Source of the DNA: Flavobacteriales bacterium UBA5422
GTDB taxonomy: Bacteria > Bacteroidota > Bacteroidia > Flavobacteriales_D > Crocinitomicaceae
Length of the DNA: 64,000 nt
Direction of reading: 5' to 3'
Assembly (NCBI GenBank): GCA_002409405.1
Contig: DHNG01000030.1
Span: 40,283-104,282 of the forward strand
Within the stretch, counting starts at the first letter, position 1; every line of letters starts with the position of its first letter. The notes below the pieces were generated by a model. That model was not told the origin of the DNA and searched no databases. It worked only from the letters and a program-made list of their open reading frames with translations. Positions 29,060 to 37,573 of this stretch are shown here, in pieces. A program made the position numbers and the translations under genes.

Positions 29060-30877
29060 TTATTTTTTAATCACATTAAACGCAGACTTAGATCCGTTGT
29101 TGTATTCAACATTGATCACATACATTCCGCTTTGCAATTCTGCCAGATCAATTGATGCCTGGTTACCCATGAAGTTAACTTCACGGTTTGCAACCGTTCT
29201 TCCAGAAAGATCCGTTACGGCAACTGTTGCTTTACCATCTAATGGGATAATCATTTTCACTACATCATTTGTCGGATTCGGGTATGCTTTCCCTTCCTGG
29301 TTCAACAAGTTTTGAACGGAAACTGTTGTTGCATCAATTGCACGGATTCCGAATGCAGGTGTTAAATCCGCTCCGAACCCCGCTCCATACCATGTTACTG
29401 TTTGCCCTTCGACAACCTTTAACGGGTTGATCCATTGAGAAGTCAACTGGCTGGTTACATTGTATCTTACAGCTCTGTCATAACCAACATTTAAGTCTTG
29501 TCCGAAATCTGTAATACATGCCAGGTACATTACATTATCCTGCAAAATAATAGGATCTTCGAATTGAAAAGATGCTTCTTCTTTCAATACATTATTTTCA
29601 AATGTGTATTCAACTGTCCCTAACGAATTTAATGTATAAGCCAATGTTGTGTTTGCTGCATTTGCTGTGTAAACAGCATCCGCATTCGTCCATGCATACA
29701 ATTCAGCAAAAACGAATTTCCCTTCCAATGTACTGTTCGCATCAACTGAATCAACGGAAACGGTTGCATTGAATCCGGTTACTGCTAGTCTGGAGGCATT
29801 TGCATTTCGGAAAGAAGAACAATAAACAACCTCAGAGTAAGATCCTCCGGATGTTGGTGCTGCCGGTTTTACTTGTGACTCTGCTATTGGCTTCAATGTT
29901 GTAGCATCCAAACGGGATCTTGACAGGTATGAGTTATTAATTACAAAATCAACTGAATAAGTGTTGTCATTTGGAAAGTCATCATCTACACCCCCTCCGT
30001 TAATCAAGGTGTATGTCAATGTGTATTTTCCTGCAGGATATGTAGCAAGAGAAAATTGCGGGAACGTCAATGCTTCTCCCGGGAAAATTTCTACGCTATC
30101 AATTGCATTTCCTGATACTCCATCCAGAGAGAATGTCACATCTTCATTGTACACTTCTGTTCCTGAAGGACCTGTAATAGTAACGTTAGCCATTGCATTT
30201 GTCTGAGTAGCTGAACCAAAGTTATACACTCTTACTCCTAAATCTATGTTAAATTCTGAACCGTTCTGAGCTAACAATGAATGTACTCCGTGGTATTGAG
30301 GTGCAGCAAGTAGTGCTTCATTCAACGCTAAATCATTTGGATACAGACCTGCCTTGTTTCCGATAAATACTTCTACCGGTCCGCTTTGCATTGCGTTTGT
30401 CAGAATCAGTCCGTCAAGACTTGAAAGCATGACTACCGGAATTGTTACACTCAATCCTTCTGTACCTCCGTTCATTCCGATTACTTCCGGATCACGATTT
30501 AAGATAATTACGGCAATTGCTCCTGCATTTTGTGCATTCAATGCTTTGACACCAAAATTACACGTGTTTCTGTAAATAACTGCAATTTTTCCGTTCACTG
30601 CTGCACCGTTTACCAATGCACTACAGCCTTCCGCAGAAATCGGATTTCCTTGTGGGTTTGTACCGGTAGAGCCATCATCAACAATTGCTAATTCCCCCTG
30701 GACATATACTCCCGGAGTAGAGAAATCCAAAGCCGGGGCCCAGGATTGTGTGGCATCTCCGATTTCAAAATTGTAATTTCCCTCGACACTTGCCGGAGAG
30801 ATTCCTGTCACGGCGATTTGTCCGTTGACAATACAGGTAATAGCACCTGCCAACAATGAAAGTATTATTTTCTTCAT
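29060..30877 (-). CDS. T9SS-secreted protein with PA domain (paralogue 2)
   Basis: 605 aa with signal peptide (MKKIILSLLAGAITCIVNGQ). The layout equals that of the downstream paralogue: a PA domain (GKIAVIYRNTCNFGVKALNA at about 95-115), a CARDB-like part (LGVRVYNFGSATQTNA), and a type A sorting domain (AYPNPTNDVVKMIIPLDG, then GMYVINVEYNNGSKSAF). Long stretches of the central and C-terminal parts are near-identical to paralogue 1, while the PA domains have diverged. Substrate and role are unknown; PA domains usually aid binding of protein or peptide. Confidence 0.88.
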   Translation of the reverse strand: MKKIILSLLAGAITCIVNGQIAVTGISPASVEGNYNFEIGDATQSWAPALDFSTPGVYVQGELAIVDDGSTGTNPQGNPISAEGCSALVNGAAVNGKIAVIYRNTCNFGVKALNAQNAGAIAVIILNRDPEVIGMNGGTEGLSVTIPVVMLSSLDGLILTNAMQSGPVEVFIGNKAGLYPNDLALNEALLAAPQYHGVHSLLAQNGSEFNIDLGVRVYNFGSATQTNAMANVTITGPSGTEVYNEDVTFSLDGVSGNAIDSVEIFPGEALTFPQFSLATYPAGKYTLTYTLINGGGVDDDFPNDNTYSVDFVINNSYLSRSRLDATTLKPIAESQVKPAAPTSGGSYSEVVYCSSFRNANASRLAVTGFNATVSVDSVDANSTLEGKFVFAELYAWTNADAVYTANAANTTLAYTLNSLGTVEYTFENNVLKEEASFQFEDPIILQDNVMYLACITDFGQDLNVGYDRAVRYNVTSQLTSQWINPLKVVEGQTVTWYGAGFGADLTPAFGIRAIDATTVSVQNLLNQEGKAYPNPTNDVVKMIIPLDGKATVAVTDLSGRTVANREVNFMGNQASIDLAELQSGMYVINVEYNNGSKSAFNVIKK

Positions 30878-30922
30878 AAGTAAATTTTTAAGTCACCCTA
30901 AAGATAAGCAAATAAACCACAT

Positions 30923-30956
30923 AAACAAAAAAAGAGGACTTTTATGTGTCCTCTTT
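30923..30956 (-). terminator. Intrinsic terminator of the sdh operon
   Basis: AAAGAGGAC (30931-30939) and GTCCTCTTT (30948-30956) form a 9-bp stem; on the minus strand a run of U follows. It lies 28 bp after the sdhB stop. Confidence 0.8.
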
Positions 30957-30984
30957 ATTATTTAAAAATTAAATTTTACTTGTA

Positions 30985-31734
30985 TTACTCCGCTGTTACT
31001 GCTGCTTTCAGGAATTCCCGGTTCATTCGCGCAATATTTTCCAACGAAATTCCTTTCGGACATTCAATTTCACATGCTCCTGTATTTGTACAGTTTCCAA
31101 AACCTTCTTTGTCCATTTGCTCTACCATGTTCAACACACGTTGTTGCGCCTCAACCTTTCCTTGAGGAAGTAATGCAAATTGAGAAACTTTTGCAGAAAC
31201 AAACAACATTGCAGATGCATTTTTACATGTTGCCACACACGCTCCACATCCGATACATGTTGCTGCATCAAACGCTTTGTCCGCATCGTTTTTCGGAATC
31301 GGAATTGCATTGGCATCCTGTGTATTTCCTGAAGTGTTTACAGAGATAAATCCTCCGGCGTGCTGAATTCTGTCAAATGCCGTACGGTCAACAACCAAGT
31401 CTTTGATTACCGGGAATCCTTTTGCACGAAATGGTTCTACGTAAATTGTATCCCCGTCGTTGAATTTACGCATGTGCAACTGACATGTTGTAACTCCTCT
31501 ATCTGGTCCGTGTGCTTCACCGTTAATAAACATGGAACACATTCCACAAATTCCTTCGCGGCAATCATGGTCAAATGCAACGGGTTCTTTTCCTTCGGAA
31601 ATTAACTGCTCGTTCAAAACGTCCATCATTTCCAGAAAAGACATGTGTTCACTTACATTATCGATCGGATAAGTTTCGATTTTTCCTTTGTCGTTTCTAT
31701 CCTTTTGTCTCCAAATTTTTAATGTCAATTTCAT
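30985..31734 (-). CDS. sdhB: Succinate dehydrogenase/fumarate reductase iron-sulfur subunit
   Basis: 249 aa. The [2Fe-2S] cluster cysteines are in [20 protein letters not shown] and the later TTCQLH; the cysteines for the [4Fe-4S] and [3Fe-4S] clusters are in [13 protein letters not shown] and [15 protein letters not shown]. It passes electrons from the flavoprotein to quinone in the cytochrome subunit (TCA cycle, complex II). It is normally directly downstream of sdhA; here a four-helix-bundle gene separates them. A terminator follows. Confidence 0.95.
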   Translation of the reverse strand: MKLTLKIWRQKDRNDKGKIETYPIDNVSEHMSFLEMMDVLNEQLISEGKEPVAFDHDCREGICGMCSMFINGEAHGPDRGVTTCQLHMRKFNDGDTIYVEPFRAKGFPVIKDLVVDRTAFDRIQHAGGFISVNTSGNTQDANAIPIPKNDADKAFDAATCIGCGACVATCKNASAMLFVSAKVSQFALLPQGKVEAQQRVLNMVEQMDKEGFGNCTNTGACEIECPKGISLENIARMNREFLKAAVTAE

Positions 31735-31740
31735 TGCCTT

Positions 31741-31773
31741 TAGATTTTAGAAGTCAGACACTAGATCTTAGAC
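31741..31773 (+). repeat. Imperfect terminal inverted repeat of the four-helix-bundle cassette (sdhB side)
   Basis: TAGA-TT-TTAG-AAG-TCAGA-CACT-AGA-TC-TTAGAC matches the reverse complement of 32130-32162 at 22 of 33 positions with no gap; all conserved blocks are in register. It overlaps the last codons and stop of the cassette gene. Confidence 0.65.
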
Positions 31774-32126
31774 GGATTTTTACAGTCCAAGCTATTCTTT
31801 AATCCAACAATCATTTTTTGTAACTCATGTAATTTTTCTACAATTTCCTTTATTTCTATCTTAAATAACCACCCTGCCAAAATCAGTTGGGTTTCCAATT
31901 CATAAGCAGATGATAAACTTATATTTAAGAAATGGGTAAACTCTTTATCTGTTGTCCTACCTGAATCCTCCGCTATATTTGAAGGGATAGAAATTGCACT
32001 TCTGTTTATTTGGCTTACAAGAGAAAAACGTTCTTCAGCTGGCAAATTTGATGAAAGAACATAAGAATCTTCTACGATTGTCATCGCATTTTTCCATACA
32101 TTCAATTCTCTAAAATTATGCCCCAT
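31761..32126 (-). CDS. Four-helix-bundle protein (23S rRNA intervening-sequence protein family)
   Basis: 121 aa. FRELNVWKNAM, SQINRSAISIPSNIAED, EFTHFLNISLSSAYELETQL and the C-terminal helix with LHELQKMIVGLKNSL are the four helices and conserved S-x-P-SNIAEG-like loop of the S23/IVP family. These proteins are encoded in intervening sequences of 23S rRNA in some bacteria and as solitary genes in Bacteroidota; function is unknown. Here the gene lies in the sdhA-sdhB gap and is bounded by 33-bp imperfect inverted repeats, which suggests insertion as a cassette. Confidence 0.92.
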   Translation of the reverse strand: MGHNFRELNVWKNAMTIVEDSYVLSSNLPAEERFSLVSQINRSAISIPSNIAEDSGRTTDKEFTHFLNISLSSAYELETQLILAGWLFKIEIKEIVEKLHELQKMIVGLKNSLDCKNPSKI

Positions 32127-32129
32127 TTT

Positions 32130-32162
32130 GTCTAACGTCTTTCTTCTGATAGCTAACGTCTA
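32130..32162 (-). repeat. Imperfect terminal inverted repeat of the four-helix-bundle cassette (sdhA side)
   Basis: On the minus strand it reads TAGACGTTAG-CTATCAGAAGAA-AGACGTTAGAC, starting with the TAG stop codon of sdhA. It pairs with 31741-31773 over 22 of 33 positions and includes a repeated AGACGTTAG unit. Confidence 0.65.
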
Positions 32163-34166
32163 TTTGTATGAACGTTGTTTCAATTCGATTTCTTTAAATT
32201 CCAGATGCTCTTTGTGCAATACCGGTTCCTGTGGGTTTCCTGTCCACTGCCATGCAGCAGCGTATGTAAAGTTGACATCATCACGCATCGCTTCACCATC
32301 TTCTGTTTGTGACTCTTCACGGAAGTGACCTCCACATGATTCCGTTCGGTGTAATGCATCTATTGCAAACAACTCACCTAATTCCAGGAAGTCTTCCACA
32401 CGTGTTGCTTTTTCCAACTCCGGATTAAACTCATTGATTGTTCCCGGGACAAATACATCTCTATGGAATTCTTCACGGATGCGTCGAATTTCTACAATTG
32501 CTTCTTTTAATCCGGCTTCGTTACGTGCCATTCCTACATTGTCCCACATAATTTTCCCCAATGCTTTGTGGAAGTGGTCAACTGATTTTGTTCCTTTATT
32601 ATGAATGAAATGTTCCAATCTGCGACGTACGTCATTTTCTGCCTCCACAAATTCAGGAAGATCGGTTGAAATTTTTCCTGTACGAATATCCGCTGCCAGG
32701 TAACCTCCGATTGTGTATGGCAATACGAAGTATCCATCCGCCAATCCCTGCATCAATGCAGAAGCTCCCAGTCTGTTTGCTCCGTGATCCGAGAAATTTG
32801 CTTCACCGGCAGAGAAACATCCCTCCACTGTTGTCATCAGGTTGTAATCCACCCAAAGTCCTCCCATTGTGTAGTGAACTGCCGGATAAATCATCATTGG
32901 TGTTTTGTATGGATTGTCGTCAACAATTTTCTCATACATCTGAAACAAGTTCCCGTATTTTGATTCAACTACGGCTTCTCCCAGTTCTCTGATGCGTGTC
33001 TCTGATGCATTCGTTTCATGCAGTAGATTTGCTTTTTCCTGACCGTAACGCATAATCGCAGCATCGAAATCCAGGTAAACCGCTTCTCCTGTTTTGTTAA
33101 CACCGTATCCTGCATCGCAACGCTCTTTTGCAGCACGTGAGGCAACGTCTCTCGGTACTAAGTTACCAAACGCAGGGTATCTTCTTTCCAGGTAATAATC
33201 CCGGTCGTCTTCTTTCAAATCTGTCGGTTTCAAACGCCCTTCACGAATCGCGATTGCATCTTCCATGTTTTTAGGAACCCAGATACGTCCGTCATTACGT
33301 AGTGATTCCGACATCAGTGTCAATTTAGACTGATAATCTCCTGAACGTGGAATACACGTCGGGTGAATTTGTGTATAACAAGGATTTGCAAAAAATGCTC
33401 CTTTCTTATGTGCTCTCCATGCTGCAGAGGTATTAGATCCCATTGCATTTGTGGAAAGGAAGAATACGTTTCCGTAACCTCCTGTTGCCAACACAACGGC
33501 ATGTCCCGAATGACGCTCCAACTCTCCTGTTACCAGGTTGCGGGCAATAATTCCTCTTGCTTTTCCGTTCACGACTACCAATTCAAGCATTTCGTGACGG
33601 TTGTACATTTTAATTTTTCCTAAACCAATCTGACGATTCATTGCAGAGTAAGCTCCCAACAACAACTGCTGTCCGGTTTGTCCTTTTGCATAAAACGTAC
33701 GTTGTACCTGCGTTCCACCGAATGAACGGTTGTCCAGCAAGCCTCCGTAATCACGTGCAAACGGAACTCCCTGTGCCACACACTGGTCAATAATGTTTGC
33801 TGAAACTTCTGCCAGGCGGTGAACGTTTGCTTCACGCGCACGGTAATCACCTCCTTTAATTGTATCGTAGAATAAACGGAAAACAGAGTCTCCGTCGTTT
33901 TGATAGTTTTTTGCTGCGTTGATACCTCCTTGTGCTGCAATAGAGTGTGCACGACGCGGAGAATCCTGGAAACAAAATGCTTTTACATTGTATCCCATTT
34001 CAGCCAGCGATGCTGCTGCAGAACCTCCTGCCAATCCCGTACCAACGATAATTACGTCGATTGAACGTTTGTTTGCAGGGTTTACCAGATCAACATGACT
34101 TTTATAGTCTGTCCATTTATCTTTTAACGGTCCTTCCGGAATTTTAGAATCTAATACGTTTGACAT
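32160..34166 (-). CDS. sdhA: Succinate dehydrogenase/fumarate reductase flavoprotein subunit
   Basis: 668 aa. The FAD motif is [20 protein letters not shown] near residues 37-58. The FAD-linking His region is [17 protein letters not shown] and the active site is [20 protein letters not shown], with the capping and C-terminal domains intact ([14 protein letters not shown]). The length and the long insertions agree with the Bacteroidota/Bacillus type that pairs with a single cytochrome b subunit. It oxidises succinate to fumarate, or the reverse. Its stop codon lies inside the inverted repeat of the downstream cassette. Confidence 0.96.
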   Translation of the reverse strand: MSNVLDSKIPEGPLKDKWTDYKSHVDLVNPANKRSIDVIIVGTGLAGGSAAASLAEMGYNVKAFCFQDSPRRAHSIAAQGGINAAKNYQNDGDSVFRLFYDTIKGGDYRAREANVHRLAEVSANIIDQCVAQGVPFARDYGGLLDNRSFGGTQVQRTFYAKGQTGQQLLLGAYSAMNRQIGLGKIKMYNRHEMLELVVVNGKARGIIARNLVTGELERHSGHAVVLATGGYGNVFFLSTNAMGSNTSAAWRAHKKGAFFANPCYTQIHPTCIPRSGDYQSKLTLMSESLRNDGRIWVPKNMEDAIAIREGRLKPTDLKEDDRDYYLERRYPAFGNLVPRDVASRAAKERCDAGYGVNKTGEAVYLDFDAAIMRYGQEKANLLHETNASETRIRELGEAVVESKYGNLFQMYEKIVDDNPYKTPMMIYPAVHYTMGGLWVDYNLMTTVEGCFSAGEANFSDHGANRLGASALMQGLADGYFVLPYTIGGYLAADIRTGKISTDLPEFVEAENDVRRRLEHFIHNKGTKSVDHFHKALGKIMWDNVGMARNEAGLKEAIVEIRRIREEFHRDVFVPGTINEFNPELEKATRVEDFLELGELFAIDALHRTESCGGHFREESQTEDGEAMRDDVNFTYAAAWQWTGNPQEPVLHKEHLEFKEIELKQRSYK

Positions 34167-34184
34167 AATCTCACTATTTTTAAA

Positions 34185-35141
34185 TTATTTCGTCAGGTAA
34201 ATAACTACCGGAATGATTGCAAATAATAACGGAACAATGATTGCGAATGCTGTTCCTGTAATTTTAATCAGTTTGTTGTATCTTCTGTGATTTAATCCCA
34301 GTGACTGGAATGCAGAAGCGAATCCGTGCATCAGGTGGAATGCAAGAACCGCCATGGAAACAACATACAGGATCACAAACGGCAAGGCGTACTTGTTGGC
34401 AGAAAGACCAGTTTTGTCTGTTGCTGTAACTCCTTCATCCGATTTGTTGTGTCCGAAGAATGCATATACCACTGAATGCAAATCTTTGTATCCCTCCCCG
34501 ATTTTTGGGTTTTGCCCTTTGGGTTGATAGTTCGGATCGTATTGATTTTGGATTTGTTTGATTTGTTCTTCTGTGTTGTTGTAAAACTCTTTTCCTTTCA
34601 CGGTTACTTCTGAAACAGGAACATACGAACCGTTTGTTGTGTAATATACTTTTACAACTGTGTCCTCTATTACTCCCTGAGAAACCATTCGTGGTTGATA
34701 CATGTTTTCAGTGTGCAAGGCCATCGGTGCAGATGAAACTTTCATCTTATACCAGAAGTGCTGCATGTGCAAGACGATAAAAATCAAAATAAGCGTTCCC
34801 AGAACCGCCATGCTGCGGGAATACCACTTACTGTTGGTATTCGGTTTTTCATAGGCATACTTAACCGGTCGTGCTTTTTTGTTTTGCACCGTTAATAAGA
34901 TACCGTCAATCGCGTGGAACAAGATTGAAATGTACGTAAGATAACTTAATACTTTGATGAAAATGTTTGTTCCCATGAAGTGCGCATACTCATTGAAAGC
35001 ACGCTTGGCTTCTACCCCATCTTTCAATAGTTGGAGATTCCCCGCAAGGTGTCCGATCAGGAACACACACAGAAACAACCCCGTTAATGCCATCCACCAC
35101 TTTTTGGCAATCGAAGATGATAAAATTGCAGATTTGCTCAT
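34185..35141 (-). CDS. sdhC: Succinate dehydrogenase cytochrome b subunit with enlarged loop
   Basis: 318 aa from ATG 35141 (MSKSAILSSSIAKKWWMALTG). Five membrane helices: about 14-33, 62-84, 110-130, 251-272 and 294-316. Candidate haem ligands are His31, His76, His125 or His128, and His269 or His272. The family usually has about 220-240 residues in this phylum; here the loop between helices 3 and 4 (about 134-250) is much longer, with FYNNTEEQIKQIQNQYDP and YQPKGQNPKIGEGYKDLHSV. It anchors SdhAB to the membrane and reduces menaquinone. First gene of the operon; a TAAATTTG box is at 35182-35175. Confidence 0.92.
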   Translation of the reverse strand: MSKSAILSSSIAKKWWMALTGLFLCVFLIGHLAGNLQLLKDGVEAKRAFNEYAHFMGTNIFIKVLSYLTYISILFHAIDGILLTVQNKKARPVKYAYEKPNTNSKWYSRSMAVLGTLILIFIVLHMQHFWYKMKVSSAPMALHTENMYQPRMVSQGVIEDTVVKVYYTTNGSYVPVSEVTVKGKEFYNNTEEQIKQIQNQYDPNYQPKGQNPKIGEGYKDLHSVVYAFFGHNKSDEGVTATDKTGLSANKYALPFVILYVVSMAVLAFHLMHGFASAFQSLGLNHRRYNKLIKITGTAFAIIVPLLFAIIPVVIYLTK

Positions 35142-35174
35142 AAATAATAATTGTCTGAAATAAATACTAACCGG

Positions 35175-35182
35175 CAAATTTA
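35175..35182 (-). promoter_or_regulatory. -7 box of the sdh operon
   Basis: TAAATTTG on the minus strand matches TAnnTTTG, 33 bp ahead of ATG 35141. The remaining upstream gap (35183-35422) shows no further recognisable site. Confidence 0.4.
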
Positions 35183-35422
35183 ACAGTTATGTGACTTTAT
35201 TATTCATCTGAAACCTAATTTAGACAGAGTTTAAATTAGTGGGTCTTGCATTTGTTCTATAAACACAGTGTTAATGTGCTAGTATACAGTTTTTTATACT
35301 TTTAATATTCTTGTTTTTAACAAATAGTCCGGAAGATTAAGATTGTTTTAACATTTTTTATCGTTCTATTATAACTGAATCCACTTACTTTTACACTTCA
35401 AACCAATTTCTACCTGGTGATT

Positions 35423-35965
35423 ATGAAAAAAACAATTGTTGCTTTTACCGGAATTCTACTGTTAGGAGCCTGTTCTCAAAATTCTTCCGAAAAAACTGTA
35501 CAAAAAGAAGTCACTGTTGTTGAGACAGAACAAGTTTCCAATGTAACACCTACCAAATTGCTTTCCATGGAAATTGCCGGAATGTCCTGTGAAATGGGGT
35601 GTGGAAGTGCCATCCGTAAGGGATTATTGGCAACAGGTGCTGTTGAACGCGTTCAATTTGACTTTAAAATGGGTCGGGATGTAAATACAGCAACAATTTC
35701 TTTTGATGATGCAAAAATTTCAGAACAAGAGCTTTCAAAAATTATTTCAGAGTTAAACGACAAGCAATTCACAATCGGATCATCGACTATTTCTGCATAC
35801 AAAGCAGAAGAGAAATCGACTTCTTCCTCCGAATCTGAAACAAAAACAAAATCCAGTGGAAGTATTGGCGCTCAGTCTTCTTTTTCTGATCTGGAACAAT
35901 CATCATTCGAAATCAAAACTCCCAACCTGATTGATCTGCTGATTTCGGCATTGGTGAGAAGATGA
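35423..35965 (+). CDS. Lipoprotein with heavy-metal-associated (HMA) domain
   Basis: 180 aa from ATG 35423 (MKKTIVAFTGILLLGACSQN; lipobox LLGAC). The HMA domain is at about residues 45-115, with metal-binding GMSCEMGCGSAIRKGL (Cys pair spaced by three residues, CxxxC) and a following beta-alpha-beta pattern (AVERVQFDFKMGRDV; ELSKIISELN). The tail is Ser/Lys rich and low in complexity. It may bind copper or another soft metal at the periplasmic face of a membrane. The gene abuts tdk stop to stop. Confidence 0.8.
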   Translation: MKKTIVAFTGILLLGACSQNSSEKTVQKEVTVVETEQVSNVTPTKLLSMEIAGMSCEMGCGSAIRKGLLATGAVERVQFDFKMGRDVNTATISFDDAKISEQELSKIISELNDKQFTIGSSTISAYKAEEKSTSSSESETKTKSSGSIGAQSSFSDLEQSSFEIKTPNLIDLLISALVRR

Positions 35966-36556
35966 TTATTCATCAATCAATCCTTCATTTACTTTATTAA
36001 AGCACGTTCTGCAAAGGGGCTTGTATTTTTCTACAGCTCCAACCAGTACTTGTTCCTTTTCTGCTGCTGTACGGTGTGAAAATTGAGCAAGGTTTCCGCA
36101 ATCAACACAAATAGCATGTACTTTTGTAACGTATTCGGCAACTGCCAATAAATGTGGAATGGGACCAAATGGCATCCCTTTATAGTCCATATCCAATCCT
36201 GCAATGATAACACGCACGCCGTTTTTTGCCAAATGACTCACTGCAGTAACGATTCCCGCATCAAAAAATTGTGCTTCATCAACCGCCACAACTTGCTCAC
36301 CATTCCAATTTTTTAACAGCTCTGAAGAATGATTGACGACAACAGCCTGAAAGTCGCTTCCCTGATGACTCACAACTTTGTCTTCACTATAACGGTTGTC
36401 AATTGCCGGTTTGAACAGGATCAATTGTTGATTGGCAAATTCTGCCCGTTTCAGGCGACGAATTAACTCTTCCGTTTTACCGGAAAACATAGATCCGCAA
36501 ATTACTTCTATCCAACCATTTGTACGCCCTCCTCCCGGAAATTGCTCTAAAAACAT
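35966..36556 (-). CDS. tdk: Thymidine kinase
   Basis: 196 aa. The P-loop is GSMFSGKTEELIRRL at about residues 22-36, the Mg-binding Asp is in VVAVDEAQFFD, and the lid and substrate loop include GLDMDYKGMPFGPI. Zinc-binding cysteines are in CVDCG and CRTCF. This is the type II (tetrameric, zinc) thymidine kinase, which makes dTMP from salvaged thymidine. ATG at 36556 begins MFLEQFPGGGRTNGWIEVI. Confidence 0.96.
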   Translation of the reverse strand: MFLEQFPGGGRTNGWIEVICGSMFSGKTEELIRRLKRAEFANQQLILFKPAIDNRYSEDKVVSHQGSDFQAVVVNHSSELLKNWNGEQVVAVDEAQFFDAGIVTAVSHLAKNGVRVIIAGLDMDYKGMPFGPIPHLLAVAEYVTKVHAICVDCGNLAQFSHRTAAEKEQVLVGAVEKYKPLCRTCFNKVNEGLIDE

Positions 36557-36727
36557 ATTTCTTTACTCTTGACAGTTATTAACAATCCGTTTACCATAAA
36601 ATTTACCCGCCATTACCCCGAAGTAATTATATCTGGTTATTTTTACACCATAAAAGTCGTTATTCCGGAGCACAAAATATATGTTTCGTTGGCAACTTTA
36701 CCGAAATGTTGAAAAATCAAAAGGATT

Positions 36728-37573
36728 ATGGCAGAATATCTTTCTCAAAAAGAACTGGTTAAAAAGATCGAATCAAATCTGGAACAATTGGAGTCCGGAA
36801 CTCTTGACTTGTTAGCGATAGAAGCTCATTTGGATTTAGTTCGTGAATTATATGAGCGTACGATTGTCCTTCGTTATAAAGCTTTTGAACATCACTCATC
36901 TGTTGAGATTGCTACTCCTGTAATTCCATCCGTGGAAGAAGTAGCACCGGTTATTGAAGCTCAGGAATTACATGAAGAAGTTCAATCTTTTGAGGCAACT
37001 GATTCATTCGAGTTTTCAGATCAACCGATTGTTGAAGAAAAAGAAGCAGCTGAAATTGAATTTGATTTCTTCAGTTCACCGGAGCCGGAAGTTGTTGAAG
37101 AACAAGAACAAACAGCAGAAGAGCCTGCTGCTGATTTTTTTCCTTCAGAAACATCAGATTTGTTAAAAAATGAAGAGCCGGAACCCATTCATGAGGAACA
37201 AGATTCAGAAACAATTGAACCGGCTGTAATCCAGGACAATCATTTTGTAACAGAAGAAGTTACCGCATCCGGAACTTCTGAATTTGTCAATAAAGTATTC
37301 GAAGTGGAACGTGAAATCCGCAACCAGATTGGATTTAATTCACTTCCTTCACTGATTGGTTCGTTTGGATTAAATGAACGGTTATTGTATATTAACGAAC
37401 TTTTTGATGGTTCAAGTGAATCTTTTTCAGAATCGATTAAACACCTGGACGCTCGATCTAACCTTTCCGAAGCCGCTGATTACGTAGAAAACATTGCAGG
37501 AAAGTTTAATTGGGATATTGAAAGTGAGACTGTTGAAGAATTTATACAAAAACTCTGTCGCCGCTACGCATAA
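36728..37573 (+). CDS. Acidic protein of unknown function
   Basis: 281 aa, starting MAEYLSQKELVKKIESNLEQ. Residues 1-60 are helical, 65-185 form a low-complexity stretch very rich in Glu, and the C-terminal 90 residues (FNSLPSLIGSFGLNERLLYI, then AADYVENIAGKFNWDIES) make a compact, conserved-looking helical domain. No signal peptide. I recognise no family with a known role, though the C-terminal domain looks like one shared among Bacteroidota. Its end overlaps the start of the M28 peptidase gene by about 50 bp. Confidence 0.8.
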   Translation: MAEYLSQKELVKKIESNLEQLESGTLDLLAIEAHLDLVRELYERTIVLRYKAFEHHSSVEIATPVIPSVEEVAPVIEAQELHEEVQSFEATDSFEFSDQPIVEEKEAAEIEFDFFSSPEPEVVEEQEQTAEEPAADFFPSETSDLLKNEEPEPIHEEQDSETIEPAVIQDNHFVTEEVTASGTSEFVNKVFEVEREIRNQIGFNSLPSLIGSFGLNERLLYINELFDGSSESFSESIKHLDARSNLSEAADYVENIAGKFNWDIESETVEEFIQKLCRRYA

